Position numbers and translations under genes: made by a program. 64,000 nucleotides of DNA from Xenorhabdus griffiniae (GTDB lineage: Bacteria > Pseudomonadota > Gammaproteobacteria > Enterobacterales > Enterobacteriaceae): NCBI RefSeq assembly GCF_015163655.1, contig NZ_JADEUF010000001.1:81078-145077 (forward strand), read 5' to 3'. The notes beneath the pieces were generated by a model. The model made no database searches and had not been told where the DNA came from. It was given only the letters and a program-made list of their open reading frames with translations. Below, one piece after another: positions 1 to 7,982 of this stretch (its first letter is position 1; every line of letters begins with the position of its first letter).

Positions 1-113
1 CATTAAACACACTTTCCATGATTTTTTAGGTAAAAAAAATAACCATCTGATGTAACGGATATCTCGCTTTTAGATTTGTTTCCCCCCGAAACACCGAAAC
101 TACTATTCGATTT

Positions 114-1607
114 TTAAACATCTTCGCATAAGTCTTCTGATGATTTCAGTAAAACATTAGATACACTCTGATCAACTAAATTTTCTTTTGTTAAATTATT
201 TCCGTTCTCAAGTACGCTTTGAATAATGTCGTTAATCATAAGCTTTTTACGAGCACGAGTTGCAGCAACATAAAGCAAATTTATTTCATCTCTTCTAGAC
301 AGTTCTGTTAATTTAGGATCAAATAAATCAGGGAAATCATTATTTAACTCAACAAATTCCCATTCTAATCCCTTAGCTCTATGCGCCGTTGAAACCGTTA
401 TATTCGCGTTACTTTCATTAGTTATCGCAAATTTGCGCATTATTTCTAAATTTTGGGGTAACGGAAAATATCGTTCTAACAGATTGATAGATTGCATCAT
501 TTCAACATCTTGTGTGGCCCTGGCTATTCGGCAATATTCATCATAATTTTTGTAGTCCCGCATTAAACGAGGCTGTTGTACTTTTTGTGGCATATCTACC
601 GAGAACCAATACAAATCTTCTAACTCTTCAGTTCGATAAGCTTCAATCCCTCCAACCCAATATACTGATTTTTTTTCTCTTGCTGCTCCTAGTGCTGTAT
701 CAATTACACCTGCCACCGTTCGGCTCAATACTGCTTTATGAGGTACATCAAATTGTTGTGGTAACAAAACTTCATCTTCTTCCCCTAACCCAATAACTTG
801 GTGAGTTTCACCATCAAAGGCAAGTAACGAATTCGCTATCTCAGCAACATGTGAACCAAAACGAAAGCTATTTGTTAGCCATAAACGATCAGCATCAGCT
901 AGTTGTGGCACATCCAAGGCATTATCTGCTCCCCGAAAACGGTAAATTTGTTGATGTTTATCGCCAACTAAAATTACATTTGTATGCTGATTCAAAACAA
1001 TCGCATGAATGACAGGGTTAGCATCTTGGGCTTCATCAAACAAAATTGTTTGATAGTTGCGAGATAAATCAGGTTGAGATAATTGATAAAGTTTCAAATA
1101 AGTATCATGTGTAATCGGAAAGGAGTCATTCAAATTTTTCATCAAATTCCAAATATGCTCTGATCTTTGAATTATTTTAATTGGGTCAATGCCCTCTATT
1201 ACTTCTTCATCTGGGCAATGAATTAACTTTATTTTTCCATCAGCACTAGATAGAAAACGATTTAACGTACTTTGAACCCTATGGATTAATGACCAATGTC
1301 GAGTATTTAAAGCCCGCGCAATGTCTGTAATACGTAGTTGATTAACCAGTCTATGCTTGTAATGACGACCTTGGGTTGACCAGGCTAATTGGTGTGATGT
1401 TTTACAGTCAACATTAAAAGGAAATTTACGTTCTGCTTCTTCTCTTACGGAACGATTAAAAGCCAAATAGAGCATCGAAACTTTAGGATTAGCTAACGCA
1501 TAATTTACTAATGTACATGTTTTCCCTGTTCCCGCAAATGCATTTACTACTAATTTCGAACCATTCCATTCTACTACTGCTTTTTGTTCATCCGTCAGCG
1601 TAAGCAT
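114..1607 (-). CDS. UvrD/Rep-like superfamily I DNA helicase
   Basis: 497-aa ATP-dependent DNA helicase of the UvrD/PcrA class. Visible motifs: Q-motif region LTDEQKAVVE near the N-terminus, Walker A AFAGTGKT (about residues 23-30), Walker B LFDEAQDA (about 190), motif III GDKHQQIYRFRGA, motif IV-like SFRFG, and the C-terminal pair STAHRAKGLEWEFV and LLYVAATRARKKL. It is shorter than housekeeping UvrD (about 720 aa), as island-borne homologues often are. I chose ATG 1607, three codons into the open frame, because AGAGGTG sits 6 nt before it. Helicases of this kind occur near the relaxase end of SPI-7-like ICEs, so a role in element transfer or maintenance is likely but inferred. Confidence 0.9.
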   Translation of the reverse strand: MLTLTDEQKAVVEWNGSKLVVNAFAGTGKTCTLVNYALANPKVSMLYLAFNRSVREEAERKFPFNVDCKTSHQLAWSTQGRHYKHRLVNQLRITDIARALNTRHWSLIHRVQSTLNRFLSSADGKIKLIHCPDEEVIEGIDPIKIIQRSEHIWNLMKNLNDSFPITHDTYLKLYQLSQPDLSRNYQTILFDEAQDANPVIHAIVLNQHTNVILVGDKHQQIYRFRGADNALDVPQLADADRLWLTNSFRFGSHVAEIANSLLAFDGETHQVIGLGEEDEVLLPQQFDVPHKAVLSRTVAGVIDTALGAAREKKSVYWVGGIEAYRTEELEDLYWFSVDMPQKVQQPRLMRDYKNYDEYCRIARATQDVEMMQSINLLERYFPLPQNLEIMRKFAITNESNANITVSTAHRAKGLEWEFVELNNDFPDLFDPKLTELSRRDEINLLYVAATRARKKLMINDIIQSVLENGNNLTKENLVDQSVSNVLLKSSEDLCEDV

Positions 1608-1702
1608 AAATAGCACCTCTATTTTAAAGTAGCCAATTTAATTTACGGTAATAATTAAAAACGCGGGGACTTAAGTACAGTAAAAATTCTTTTTGTGTAT
1701 TG

Positions 1703-1730
1703 ATAAAAAAACGCCTCCGAAGAGGCGTTC
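1703..1730 (-). terminator. Rho-independent terminator
   Basis: Hairpin AACGCCTC-CGAA-GAGGCGTT (1710-1729). Read on the minus strand it is followed by a run of seven T. It lies just past the stop of the 65-aa gene at 1759 and would end minus-strand transcription before the helicase gene. Confidence 0.8.
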
Positions 1731-1758
1731 AGTAAAAGTATCTCGAAGAAGCATTTTT

Positions 1759-1956
1759 TTAATAAGAAACTGATATTTTCGATATATCTATCGGTATTCC
1801 TATCTTATTAAAAGTTTCTGCGGGAGACAGACCTTGTTTAATAAAACTTTTTACTGTTTTATCATCATTTAAAACTGTACCACTTAATGTCATACCAACA
1901 TGTTGCATTAACAACATATGCGCCAGCAATTTGAAGCGAATAATGTCATATCGCAT
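1759..1956 (-). CDS. hypothetical protein, 65 aa
   Basis: Unrecognised 65-aa protein. The start is supported by AGAGGGA 5 nt before ATG (minus strand), and a good terminator follows the stop. It has a short hydrophobic stretch (FKLLAHMLLMQHVGM) but no recognisable domain. It belongs to a run of small minus-strand genes (1759-3889) of the kind found in ICE and plasmid leading or accessory segments. No function can be assigned. Confidence 0.6.
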   Translation of the reverse strand: MRYDIIRFKLLAHMLLMQHVGMTLSGTVLNDDKTVKSFIKQGLSPAETFNKIGIPIDISKISVSY

Positions 1957-2019
1957 AAATTCCCTCTATGCTACTCTACTTTTGTATTTTCGATCCTGGT
2001 TAATAATAAATCAATTTGA

Positions 2020-2328
2020 TTATTTTTTAATAAACAGAGGCAGCACTTTAATTGCTTTCTGCGGTTTCCATTTAACAAATCCATCCAGAATATCGCGCAG
2101 TTCGGAATATTTCATTCCTCTTTTCTTAGCGTGTGCTTTAATTAAATCCTTATCAACGAGCGCCCATAATTTTTTAGCTGCTTCTTTATTTGTATTAAAA
2201 TCATATTTGATACACTCCTGCTTGTCTTTTTTCTGCCTAGCTTGCTCAGCTTTCCATTTGTCAATCTGGTTATCGATATTCCCACGTTTATGCAGTGGAA
2301 TATTTAAAAGCCCGTGGTCTAATGACAT
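2020..2328 (-). CDS. hypothetical charged protein, 102 aa
   Basis: Lysine-rich soluble protein with no recognised domain. AAGGT lies about 9 nt before ATG on the minus strand and fits a ribosome binding site. The N-terminal half is strongly charged (IDKWKAEQARQKKDKQE) and probably helical. The C-terminal part (MKYSELRDILDGFVKW) could be a small helical fold. It reads in the same direction as its neighbours, with a long hairpin-rich gap upstream. Function unknown. Confidence 0.6.
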   Translation of the reverse strand: MSLDHGLLNIPLHKRGNIDNQIDKWKAEQARQKKDKQECIKYDFNTNKEAAKKLWALVDKDLIKAHAKKRGMKYSELRDILDGFVKWKPQKAIKVLPLFIKK

Positions 2329-2447
2329 ATTGTCATACCTTAATTATCTGTTTAGAAGAATAATTGCATTGGTAGGTAACATACCCCCAAGCTGTTTAGT
2401 CGCAGAACGCTAAATAGGTTTTCATAATACTGAGAGTATCAGATGTT

Positions 2448-2537
2448 GGAGTTCCTTACCCCGCGCTCCGCGCGGGGTAAGGAATACTCCTAAGATAAAA
2501 ATGCGTACTCCCCCTAGGCGGTGAGAGTACACCGCCT
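2448..2537. repeat. two strong inverted repeats in an intergenic gap
   Basis: The first is a near-perfect 15-bp-arm palindrome, 2452-2484 (TTCCTTACCCCGCGC, 3-nt loop TCC, then the complement), extended by GGAGT/ACTCC with one bulged T to 2448-2490. The second is AGGCGGTG/CACCGCCT at 2516-2523 and 2530-2537. Neither is followed by a T-run, so they are not typical terminators. The rest of the gap (2329-2583) shows no gene. They could be protein-binding or transfer-origin-type structures; this is not established. Confidence 0.6.
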
Positions 2538-2583
2538 GGTGAAAAGTAAGTAAGATTAGAGTATTAAATCAGCCATCTGATTT

Positions 2584-2955
2584 TTACCACCACGCCCAAA
2601 AAAATAGATCGTGGTTATCAAAATCAAAAGATTTCAGCGTACTGCTAACCCAGTTTTTTACTTCTTCAACATCCGATCAATAATATTGATCATATTCAGT
2701 TGAACCAAAGAAAAAACCATCTTCTGTAGGGAATATTGTCATGCAATTATCTTTTGTCAGTCTATTTAAATCTGCTAATAATTGTTCTAACTTTTGTTTT
2801 GGTATCAATATACTTTTGCAATTATCGACACTTTGAACATTGTAATTAACCCAACGAAAAAGCGAGTTAATTTTTCGAAAATATCCCACTTGTGTATCAT
2901 AATCAACACGTTCTTTCTGTTTTTCACCTGAAAAAAAGTGAATATCAAGTCCCAT
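2584..2955 (-). pseudogene. MGLD-family small protein interrupted by an in-frame TGA
   Basis: The frame opens with MGLDIHFFSG, typical of a widespread phage/plasmid protein family starting MGLD, and runs 92 codons to a TGA at 2677-2679. The same frame then continues for 30 more codons (SDVEEVKNWVSST... ending DLFFWAWW) to TAA at 2584. The residues before the stop (FFFGSTEYDQYY) are typical mid-protein family residues, so TGA probably replaced TGG. Either this is a pseudogene or the 92-aa product is a truncated protein. The start has TGAGG before ATG. Confidence 0.6.
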
Positions 2956-3038
2956 TTTTTATTCCTCATATAATAAAAACAAAGACAGGGACTTTCCCGC
3001 AGGAAAGTACCCTGCGGGGTTGGTCAATTAAGTTATTA

Positions 3039-3269
3039 TTAATTATCTTCAGTCTTCACTGGTAGTTCATCCCATGAAACAAAATAATGATTGCGATAAT
3101 AGCCTTCCTCAACTTGGATTATTCCGTGGTTTCCACATTGAGTACATATAGCATCATCATTTTCACAGAGAAAATCATCATCGCCATCAGTTAGATACAC
3201 TCCTTGATATCCACAATTTTCACATGGTTCCAACCAATTGATGAATACTTTCGTAAGTATATTTCCCAT
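3039..3269 (-). CDS. small zinc-ribbon-like protein, 76 aa
   Basis: Contains two CxxC pairs (CENCG near residue 16 and CTQCG near residue 42) with acidic residues between them, the pattern of a small zinc ribbon. The start overlaps the stop of the upstream 206-aa gene as TAATG, indicating translational coupling. The 3' gap carries a hairpin (GGGACTTTCC/GGAAAGTaCCC, and a mutually exclusive CCCGCAGG/CCTGCGGG, 2988-3018). Cellular role unknown. Confidence 0.65.
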   Translation of the reverse strand: MGNILTKVFINWLEPCENCGYQGVYLTDGDDDFLCENDDAICTQCGNHGIIQVEEGYYRNHYFVSWDELPVKTEDN

Positions 3270-3889
3270 TAGGCGTTCCCTCTAAAGCGGCTCTTCCATG
3301 AAATTATGGTGTCTTGTGAAAAAAAAGCATTTGCATTTATTTCATCATGTAACTGATATTTAGAATCTACAACGTGCAATAACAATAAACCAGCTTTATG
3401 CCACATTTGTCTGGCTGTTTCATAGTCATTCCAACGGTGCTCACCAGATCCTTCGTCCCAAAATTTTTTGTGCATTTTGTATAATTCAGTTTCATTTGTA
3501 ATAGGGTGTGCCCAAGTGATGCCACCATTTAATAACTCACCACCTAACACTTTTCTATTATGACGATCATAAATGATTACAGTCATAGGATAAAAATTAA
3601 TCGGCCCCATATCACGCCCTAAATCAGGGTCATAATAATAATCCTCATCTTTATCCCGAAAAGGCCAGGAGTTTGCTTTATACATAATTTTGAGCTTATT
3701 AACAGCATCAGTAAATGTAGATGTTTCACAAATGATCAGAGTTCCTTTGTTTTTATAAGTACCATAAATCGAATCGTCTTCAGGATACTCAAACATACCT
3801 GTGACTTCGACCCTAAACTGTCTATGGTAAATATCCCAACGTAATGAAACGCCTGGCTCATAAGGTGTACGTAAGAACTTCTTACTCAT
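3269..3889 (-). CDS. hypothetical protein, 206 aa
   Basis: Soluble 206-aa protein without a domain I recognise. It is rich in aromatic and acidic residues (DEDYYYDPDLG) and has no signal peptide or membrane segment. It is the first gene downstream of STAXI-like copy 1 (3994-4190) on the same strand and is coupled to the zinc-ribbon gene by TAATG. STAXI elements are reported near single-strand DNA binding, topoisomerase, antirestriction and integrase genes, so a leading-region role is possible. That is inference. Confidence 0.6.
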   Translation of the reverse strand: MSKKFLRTPYEPGVSLRWDIYHRQFRVEVTGMFEYPEDDSIYGTYKNKGTLIICETSTFTDAVNKLKIMYKANSWPFRDKDEDYYYDPDLGRDMGPINFYPMTVIIYDRHNRKVLGGELLNGGITWAHPITNETELYKMHKKFWDEGSGEHRWNDYETARQMWHKAGLLLLHVVDSKYQLHDEINANAFFSQDTIISWKSRFRGNA

Positions 3890-3993
3890 AAGACTTCTCC
3901 ATAATTAAATAAAATAGAGAAATCTTCCCAGGGGAAAATTTCCCCATTAGGTGAAAAGAATAATTGAAAATGTTACTGTCTATTGTTATGAAA

Positions 3994-4190
3994 AGTTTCT
4001 TAATCGCCTTAACGATCCCCGTTTTCAAAGAATAAACGGGTTTACCCAGAGTATTTACTGTCTGCTTTTTCAGGTATAGCAGATGGCGCAGTCACCCGAA
4101 AGCGTTCCTCTCAGACTACCGGAACATTAGTTATATAGCCACCCGAAAGCGCTCTTCTCAGGCTATTAGAGCATTAATAGATTGCACAAG
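3994..4190 (-). ncRNA. STAXI-like tandem pseudoknot element, copy 1
   Basis: One of three dispersed copies (also 6521-6716 and 46138-46330). Each holds two pseudoknot units. In plus-strand letters, stem a is AGTC/GACT (unit 1, about 4090-4117) and ATAGCC/GGCTAT (unit 2, about 4136-4166). Stem b joins loop GTTCC to downstream GGAAC in unit 1, and GCTCT to AGAGC in unit 2. On the minus strand the terminal loop is UUCG. Conserved hairpins TCTGCT/AGCAGA and CCCGTTT/AAACGGG lie on the gene side. It sits about 105 nt upstream of the 206-aa gene. The match to STAXI is from memory of the published description (repeated simple pseudoknot, UNCG loops). Confidence 0.75.
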
Positions 4191-4252
4191 GCAATGTAAG
4201 AACAACATTATTTTCTAACTAAGATTGCTACCTGTCAATAGCAAAAATAAAA

Positions 4253-4855
4253 TTATAAAGATAACTTCAAATATTCCATCACTAGATTTGCTCCGTGCTT
4301 AGTAATATGGATTCCATCATCTGTTCTAATTTTTTTTCCATCTAAAAAACCTGTATACTTTTCACCCATCACAGCATTTTGTGTTATATCTAAATACGTA
4401 ACACCTAATTGTAATAAAGATTTTTTAATAATATATCGTGTGTTTTTTAACAAAAAATCATGCTCCTTATTTTTTAAAAATGGGGGAGAAATCCAGATAA
4501 TTTTTATGTCATAATTTTTACTCCTAATCCTGCCAATCAGTTCAAAAATAGAACGAGAATAATCAATTGAGTTTATTTCTTTATTGAAGTCGTTTGTTCC
4601 AATGCTTATAATAATGAGGTCATATTTATCAAAATCAATACGTTCAATAGCAGAAAACCAATCATACCTATGCCTATTTAAAAGCCCAGAGCCAACTTGG
4701 TAAAAAACATCCGCACTTTTATTAATTAAAGATTTATATGATTCACTATAAACATAACTTAAAGAGTCACCTAAAATTAAAGCCTTACAATATCCATTTA
4801 ATGAAAAAAAGGAAAATAAAATGAAAGAAAATTTCATTGAATGAATAAAACTCAT
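4253..4855 (-). CDS. SGNH/GDSL-family hydrolase, secreted
   Basis: 200-aa protein with an N-terminal hydrophobic signal (FSFILFSFFSLNGYC) and the SGNH hydrolase blocks: ALILGDSLS (catalytic Ser), GSG for the block II Gly, IISIGTNDFN (Asn block), and DGIHITKHGANLV (Asp/His pair). These are typical of esterases, lipases and O-acyl-group hydrolases acting outside the cytoplasm. The start ATG overlaps the integrase stop by 4 nt (ATGA at 4852-4855), so the two are translationally coupled. The substrate cannot be told from sequence. Confidence 0.8.
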   Translation of the reverse strand: MSFIHSMKFSFILFSFFSLNGYCKALILGDSLSYVYSESYKSLINKSADVFYQVGSGLLNRHRYDWFSAIERIDFDKYDLIIISIGTNDFNKEINSIDYSRSIFELIGRIRSKNYDIKIIWISPPFLKNKEHDFLLKNTRYIIKKSLLQLGVTYLDITQNAVMGEKYTGFLDGKKIRTDDGIHITKHGANLVMEYLKLSL

Positions 4856-5775
4856 TCGTCACCTCCATTTACACTCTGGTAATATACTTGATTAATATAC
4901 CTACCTCTACCATCACCATGACCTAAATCCATAGATACCTGTGCTAATATTTCTTTTTTATTAAATCCTGCTTTCTGATAATGGGCACTGAGTTCTTTAG
5001 CAACATAATATCGCATACTGTGAGGTGCTTTTTTACCAACTAATCCGGCTGAACGAACTATGTTTCTATAACGATCAACCGCCTGATGAATATTAGGTTT
5101 ATCAATTAATTTACCATCACGTTCTTTCATCACATTTTCAGCATAATTAATAGCGTTTTTAAGTTGTTCATTATTTAAAATTGTAGTATCTCTAGGACGC
5201 CCGCCTTTTGTGCCAAAGACCACTCTGACAGAATGATGTCCATTGCTTAAAGATTGCTTCCACGTATTTATAGATTTACAAGCTTGAACAGCTTCTTTTG
5301 TTCTCAGCCCTAAAACATATGCCAATTGTAAAGTTGCAGCAACACCTTTATCAATTTTTTCTACTTCTTTAAATGCTTTCTTAAATTCATCGGGAGATAA
5401 TGCTTCTTTTGTTCCCATACGGCTTGCGCCTGCTATTCCAAGAGAACGATTATTCAATCGTTCATTATTTGGATCAGCTAATTTATGTTTTCCTGCTTGT
5501 GAAAGAATACCACGCAATGCTGACATCTCATTTTGTAAAGTTCGATTGCTAATGTTTTCAGATTTTCTGTTTTCAATATACCCCTCGATATATTTAATTT
5601 TCAGGCTATCTAACTGACGTAATTTAATGCCCGAAGAATTCAAATAGTTCAGAAATTGTTTGGCTATTCGAGTGCGATCGGCCACCGTAGTAAAACTCCC
5701 TCCTGCTTTACGGGCACAAGTAATAAAATCTTTCTTAAATATTTCTACCTTTGATCGTGACGTTTTTTTATCCAT
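4852..5775 (-). CDS. tyrosine recombinase (integrase-domain protein)
   Basis: 307-aa tyrosine recombinase. It has an N-terminal SAM-like core-binding region (FLNYLNSSGIKL...NRTLQNEMSALRGIL) and a catalytic region carrying the first Arg in YVLGLRTKEA, the basic residue region VVFGTKGGRPRD, the H-x-x-R box PHSMRYYVA, the LGHGDGRGRY box and a late Tyr. The start at 5775 is fixed by GGAGG 5 nt before ATG. It resembles the plasmid/ICE 'integrase domain-containing' proteins rather than P4-type integrases. STAXI-like copy 2 lies upstream, matching the known XerDC-integrase association. Whether it integrates this ICE or resolves it is unknown. Confidence 0.85.
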   Translation of the reverse strand: MDKKTSRSKVEIFKKDFITCARKAGGSFTTVADRTRIAKQFLNYLNSSGIKLRQLDSLKIKYIEGYIENRKSENISNRTLQNEMSALRGILSQAGKHKLADPNNERLNNRSLGIAGASRMGTKEALSPDEFKKAFKEVEKIDKGVAATLQLAYVLGLRTKEAVQACKSINTWKQSLSNGHHSVRVVFGTKGGRPRDTTILNNEQLKNAINYAENVMKERDGKLIDKPNIHQAVDRYRNIVRSAGLVGKKAPHSMRYYVAKELSAHYQKAGFNKKEILAQVSMDLGHGDGRGRYINQVYYQSVNGGDE

Positions 5776-6520
5776 AAAAACCTCCAATAGCAATAATGTT
5801 ATGAATAATAAAAGTTATTTATAACATTATTGCCTTATCACAAATTGTTAGTTTTTCGTCATTACAGACGTTCCCTGCGTATCGGTTATGTGTGTCATCC
5901 TGACAGTCAGATATTGTGTAGCAGGGCGCTATCATGTTGAGTTATTGCAGGAGCGCGCTCTGTGCTCTGCACTGCGCTTTAATGCTCCCCGTTCAGAGCC
6001 TGCTACCAGGATGAACGCCTCAATATCTGGACTACTTATCTCCTATTTATCAAAAAGTTAGATTCATTATTAATTGAAACTAAAAGTCGAAGTTTTCCCA
6101 AGCGACCGTTCGTAAAACGGGCGCGTCGGGCGCTTTGTAAAAAATTTAAGACACTCTCTTACAACGTTTTGAAGCATACTAACTTTTGTCTTCATTTGGT
6201 AAAACCGTTTGAAAGGATGTCTTAACGTTAGCTGTAATGCGGTCTGGAAGTTTTACGCCTGGCGGCGTCACTTGGTAATCGCTACGCTTTTACTCAAGTG
6301 ACGCCGCTCATCTTTCTGCTTCCAGTACCGCGACTCGAAGATAACGAAGATGCCAAATGTTCCAAATGGCATACCGTTATATCGACGCTGTTAAAGGCCG
6401 CAAAAGCTCTCGACGCATGTACAAAAGACGCATTACATCGACAAAGATGTTTGATGTTTTTCTGCATCAAACAGCATGTTTGAAGGGGTTCATCTACATT
6501 TGACGAACTTTAGTTGAATA
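5776..6520. other. structured non-coding region
   Basis: About 745 nt with no convincing gene. It has several inverted repeats: GCGGCGTCACTTG/CAAGTGACGCCGC with 13-bp perfect arms and a 20-nt spacer (6262-6307); AAGCG/CGCTT enclosing CCGTT/AACGG (6100-6135); and GATGCCAAATG-type repeats near 6349-6372. Base composition is patchy, with GC-rich islands in AT-rich DNA. Candidates are a transfer origin, a single-strand initiation site or integrase arm sites; nothing here decides between them. Confidence 0.5.
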
Positions 6521-6716
6521 TTTCTTAATCGCTTTAGCGATCCCCGTTTTCAAAGAATAAACAGGTTTACCCAGAGTATTTACTGTCTGCCTTTTCAGGT
6601 ACGGCAAATGGTGCAGTCACTCGAAAGCGTTCCTCTCAGACTACTAGAACATTAGTATTTGCAATCACCCAAAGGCGCTCCTCTCAGATTGCTGGAACAT
6701 TGATTGGTTACCATAA
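6521..6716 (-). ncRNA. STAXI-like tandem pseudoknot element, copy 2
   Basis: Second copy, same order and orientation as 3994-4190. Unit 1 (about 6614-6650) has AGTC/GACT and GTTC/GAAC. Unit 2 (about 6660-6700) has GCAATC/GATTGC, a clear compensatory change from ATAGCC/GGCTAT in copy 1. The hairpins nearer the integrase are weakened (CCCGTTT/AAACAGG, TCTGCC/GGCAAA), but each deviation is C-A on the plus strand and so a G-U pair on the minus strand. It lies upstream of the integrase gene across the structured 745-nt region. Confidence 0.75.
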
Positions 6717-6789
6717 GGTAACGTTACAGCGATGAAAATCTTACACTTGTAGCTCATACTCGTCAATGATTGAAAACCACACACAAAAA

Positions 6790-6859
6790 TCAGGTTGCTT
6801 TTTTTTGCACAAAGTACATACTTTAAATATGTATTAATAATATACACTTTAGGTGCATA
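6790..6859 (+). promoter_or_regulatory. probable ccdAB promoter/operator
   Basis: AT-rich segment just before ccdA with partly symmetric repeats (AAAGTACATACTTTAAATATGTATTAATAA, shown only in part; key halves AGTACATACT and ATATGTATT) and TTGCAC near 6808. AGGTG sits 6 nt before the ATG. CcdA family antitoxins repress their own operon by binding palindromes here. The exact -35 and -10 boxes are not certain. Confidence 0.45.
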
Positions 6860-7078
6860 ATGAAACATAGAGTTAATGTAACAGTTGATAAAGAAAATTA
6901 TCTAATTCTAAGCTCCGCTGGCATAAATATTTCAGGCTTTGTTAATGAAACCATGGCAAAGGAAGCTCAGCGCATCAAAGCTGAAAATTGGAAGGTAAAT
7001 AATCGTAAAGGAATGGAAGAGGTTGCACAATTTATTACGCAATATGGCTCATTTGCTGATGAAAATAGGAACTGGTAA
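6860..7078 (+). CDS. ccdA: CcdA-like antitoxin
   Basis: 72-aa protein with the CcdA plan: an N-terminal ribbon-helix-helix DNA-binding half (MKHRVNVTVDKENYLILSSAGINISGF) and a C-terminal toxin-binding tail (FITQYGSFADENRNW; F-plasmid CcdA likewise ends in a D-x-x-R-x-W type tail). It binds and neutralises CcdB and represses the operon. ATG has AGGTG at 6 nt. The stop TAA abuts the ccdB ATG. The pair is on the plus strand, opposite most of the ICE, and probably stabilises the element. Confidence 0.88.
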   Translation: MKHRVNVTVDKENYLILSSAGINISGFVNETMAKEAQRIKAENWKVNNRKGMEEVAQFITQYGSFADENRNW

Positions 7079-7387
7079 ATGCAATTTATTGTTTATCAAT
7101 ATAAACGAAAAGAAAGCAAATACAGCCTGCTTATTGATGTGCAAAGCGACATTATTGAAACACCAGGAAGGCGTATGGTCATACCTTTGATTGAAGCGTA
7201 CCATTTGTCAAACAAGGTAAGTCACCATTTATTTCCCATAGTGCAAATAGAACATAAAGATTATCGGCTTTTAACAACAGAGCTTTCAAGTGTCCCAGAG
7301 AACGCAATTGGAGAGAAAATTTCTGATGTGGCTCAATGGTCGTCAGATATCAAAGATGCACTTAATCTCTTATTTTGGGGAATTTAA
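7079..7387 (+). CDS. ccdB: CcdB-like DNA gyrase toxin
   Basis: 102 aa, close to the usual 101 of CcdB. Family landmarks are visible: starts MQFIVYQYK, then [21 protein letters not shown] and a C-terminus LNLLFWGI, matching the conserved terminal W-G-I that contacts GyrA. CcdB traps DNA gyrase on cleaved DNA when the antitoxin is lost. It follows ccdA directly (TAA then ATG) as in classical ccd operons. It looks intact. Confidence 0.9.
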   Translation: MQFIVYQYKRKESKYSLLIDVQSDIIETPGRRMVIPLIEAYHLSNKVSHHLFPIVQIEHKDYRLLTTELSSVPENAIGEKISDVAQWSSDIKDALNLLFWGI

Positions 7388-7446
7388 ATAATCGTTCTTG
7401 CATACTGAATGATACTATCTACTTATTATAGAATAAGGGTGGTTAT

Positions 7447-7800
7447 ATGCAAAAAGATCTAAAGGTGAGATCCCGAGGAGAATTTTGGGGGATAAAAGCA
7501 GCGTGTATCTGGAAACGCTGTTTTAATAAATTGAAAAGCTGGGATAAGACGTGCGTTAGTAAAGCGAAGAAAAATAATGTTCCTGCATGGATTGGTCATA
7601 TTCCAGTATTTGTAGCAAGTGCCTTAGCCATAACAGCACTTATCTTAAGCACTATTATCACTATAATTACAGTGTCAATTTTCTTTATTATAATATTAGT
7701 TTTATCTAAAACACCTAGTGTAGAGCCTTTAAAACATGGGCATTACGATTTAGACGGATATCATTACCCTGATGGGAGTATTGATCAGAGTGATCCGTGA
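7447..7800 (+). CDS. membrane protein, 117 aa
   Basis: A basic N-terminal half (about 50 residues, many K/R) is followed by a long hydrophobic stretch (FVASALAITALILSTIITI... through IIILVL, about residues 56-90) that would form one or two membrane helices. A short polar tail is rich in Asp/His/Tyr (HGHYDLDGYHYPDGSID). AAGGG lies about 9 nt before ATG. The layout resembles small membrane proteins found beside conjugation genes, but I do not recognise the family. Confidence 0.6.
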   Translation: MQKDLKVRSRGEFWGIKAACIWKRCFNKLKSWDKTCVSKAKKNNVPAWIGHIPVFVASALAITALILSTIITIITVSIFFIIILVLSKTPSVEPLKHGHYDLDGYHYPDGSIDQSDP

Positions 7801-7828
7801 TAATTATTTAGCATTAACGAAATTCCGC

Positions 7829-7903
7829 TTCCTCGCTTTAGCTGTTCGTTCCTCGCTCTGCTGCGGTACGCCTCAGCTAAAGACTGCGGCGAGCGTTGCG
7901 AGG
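7829..7903. other. GC-rich structured intergenic segment
   Basis: Nested inverted repeats CCTCGC/GCGAGG (7831-7836, 7898-7903) and CTTTAGCTG/CAGCTAAAG (7836-7844, 7873-7881), plus direct repeat TTCCTCGCT (7829 and 7849). Segments such as CCGCTTCCTCGCT and CTGCGGCGAGCG recall the region beside the ColE1 replication origin. This is a resemblance from memory, not an alignment. It lies between the membrane-protein gene and the convergent aspartic protease gene. Confidence 0.35.
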
Positions 7904-7982
7904 GTGGAAGGTGGAGATTGTTTCCATCCTAATATAGGTTATCGAACGCTGTTTTGGTTTTTTGAAAGATAATAGACGTATT

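Noticed and set aside
512..796. 94-codon plus-strand frame inside the helicase gene
   Set aside because: Opposite-strand shadow of a clear helicase; no ribosome site and no domain.
1931..2413. 160-codon plus-strand frame
   Set aside because: Antisense to two small minus-strand genes with good ribosome sites; composition is that of a shadow.
6298..6483. 61-codon plus-strand frame in the structured region
   Set aside because: Starts inside the 13-bp palindrome, has no ribosome site and no homology I can recognise.
6665..6868. 67-codon minus-strand frame
   Set aside because: Overlaps STAXI-like copy 2 and the ccdA start; the structural RNA evidence is stronger.
7772..7972. 66-codon plus-strand frame after the membrane protein
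   Set aside because: Spans the GC-rich structured segment, with no ribosome site and no recognisable residues.
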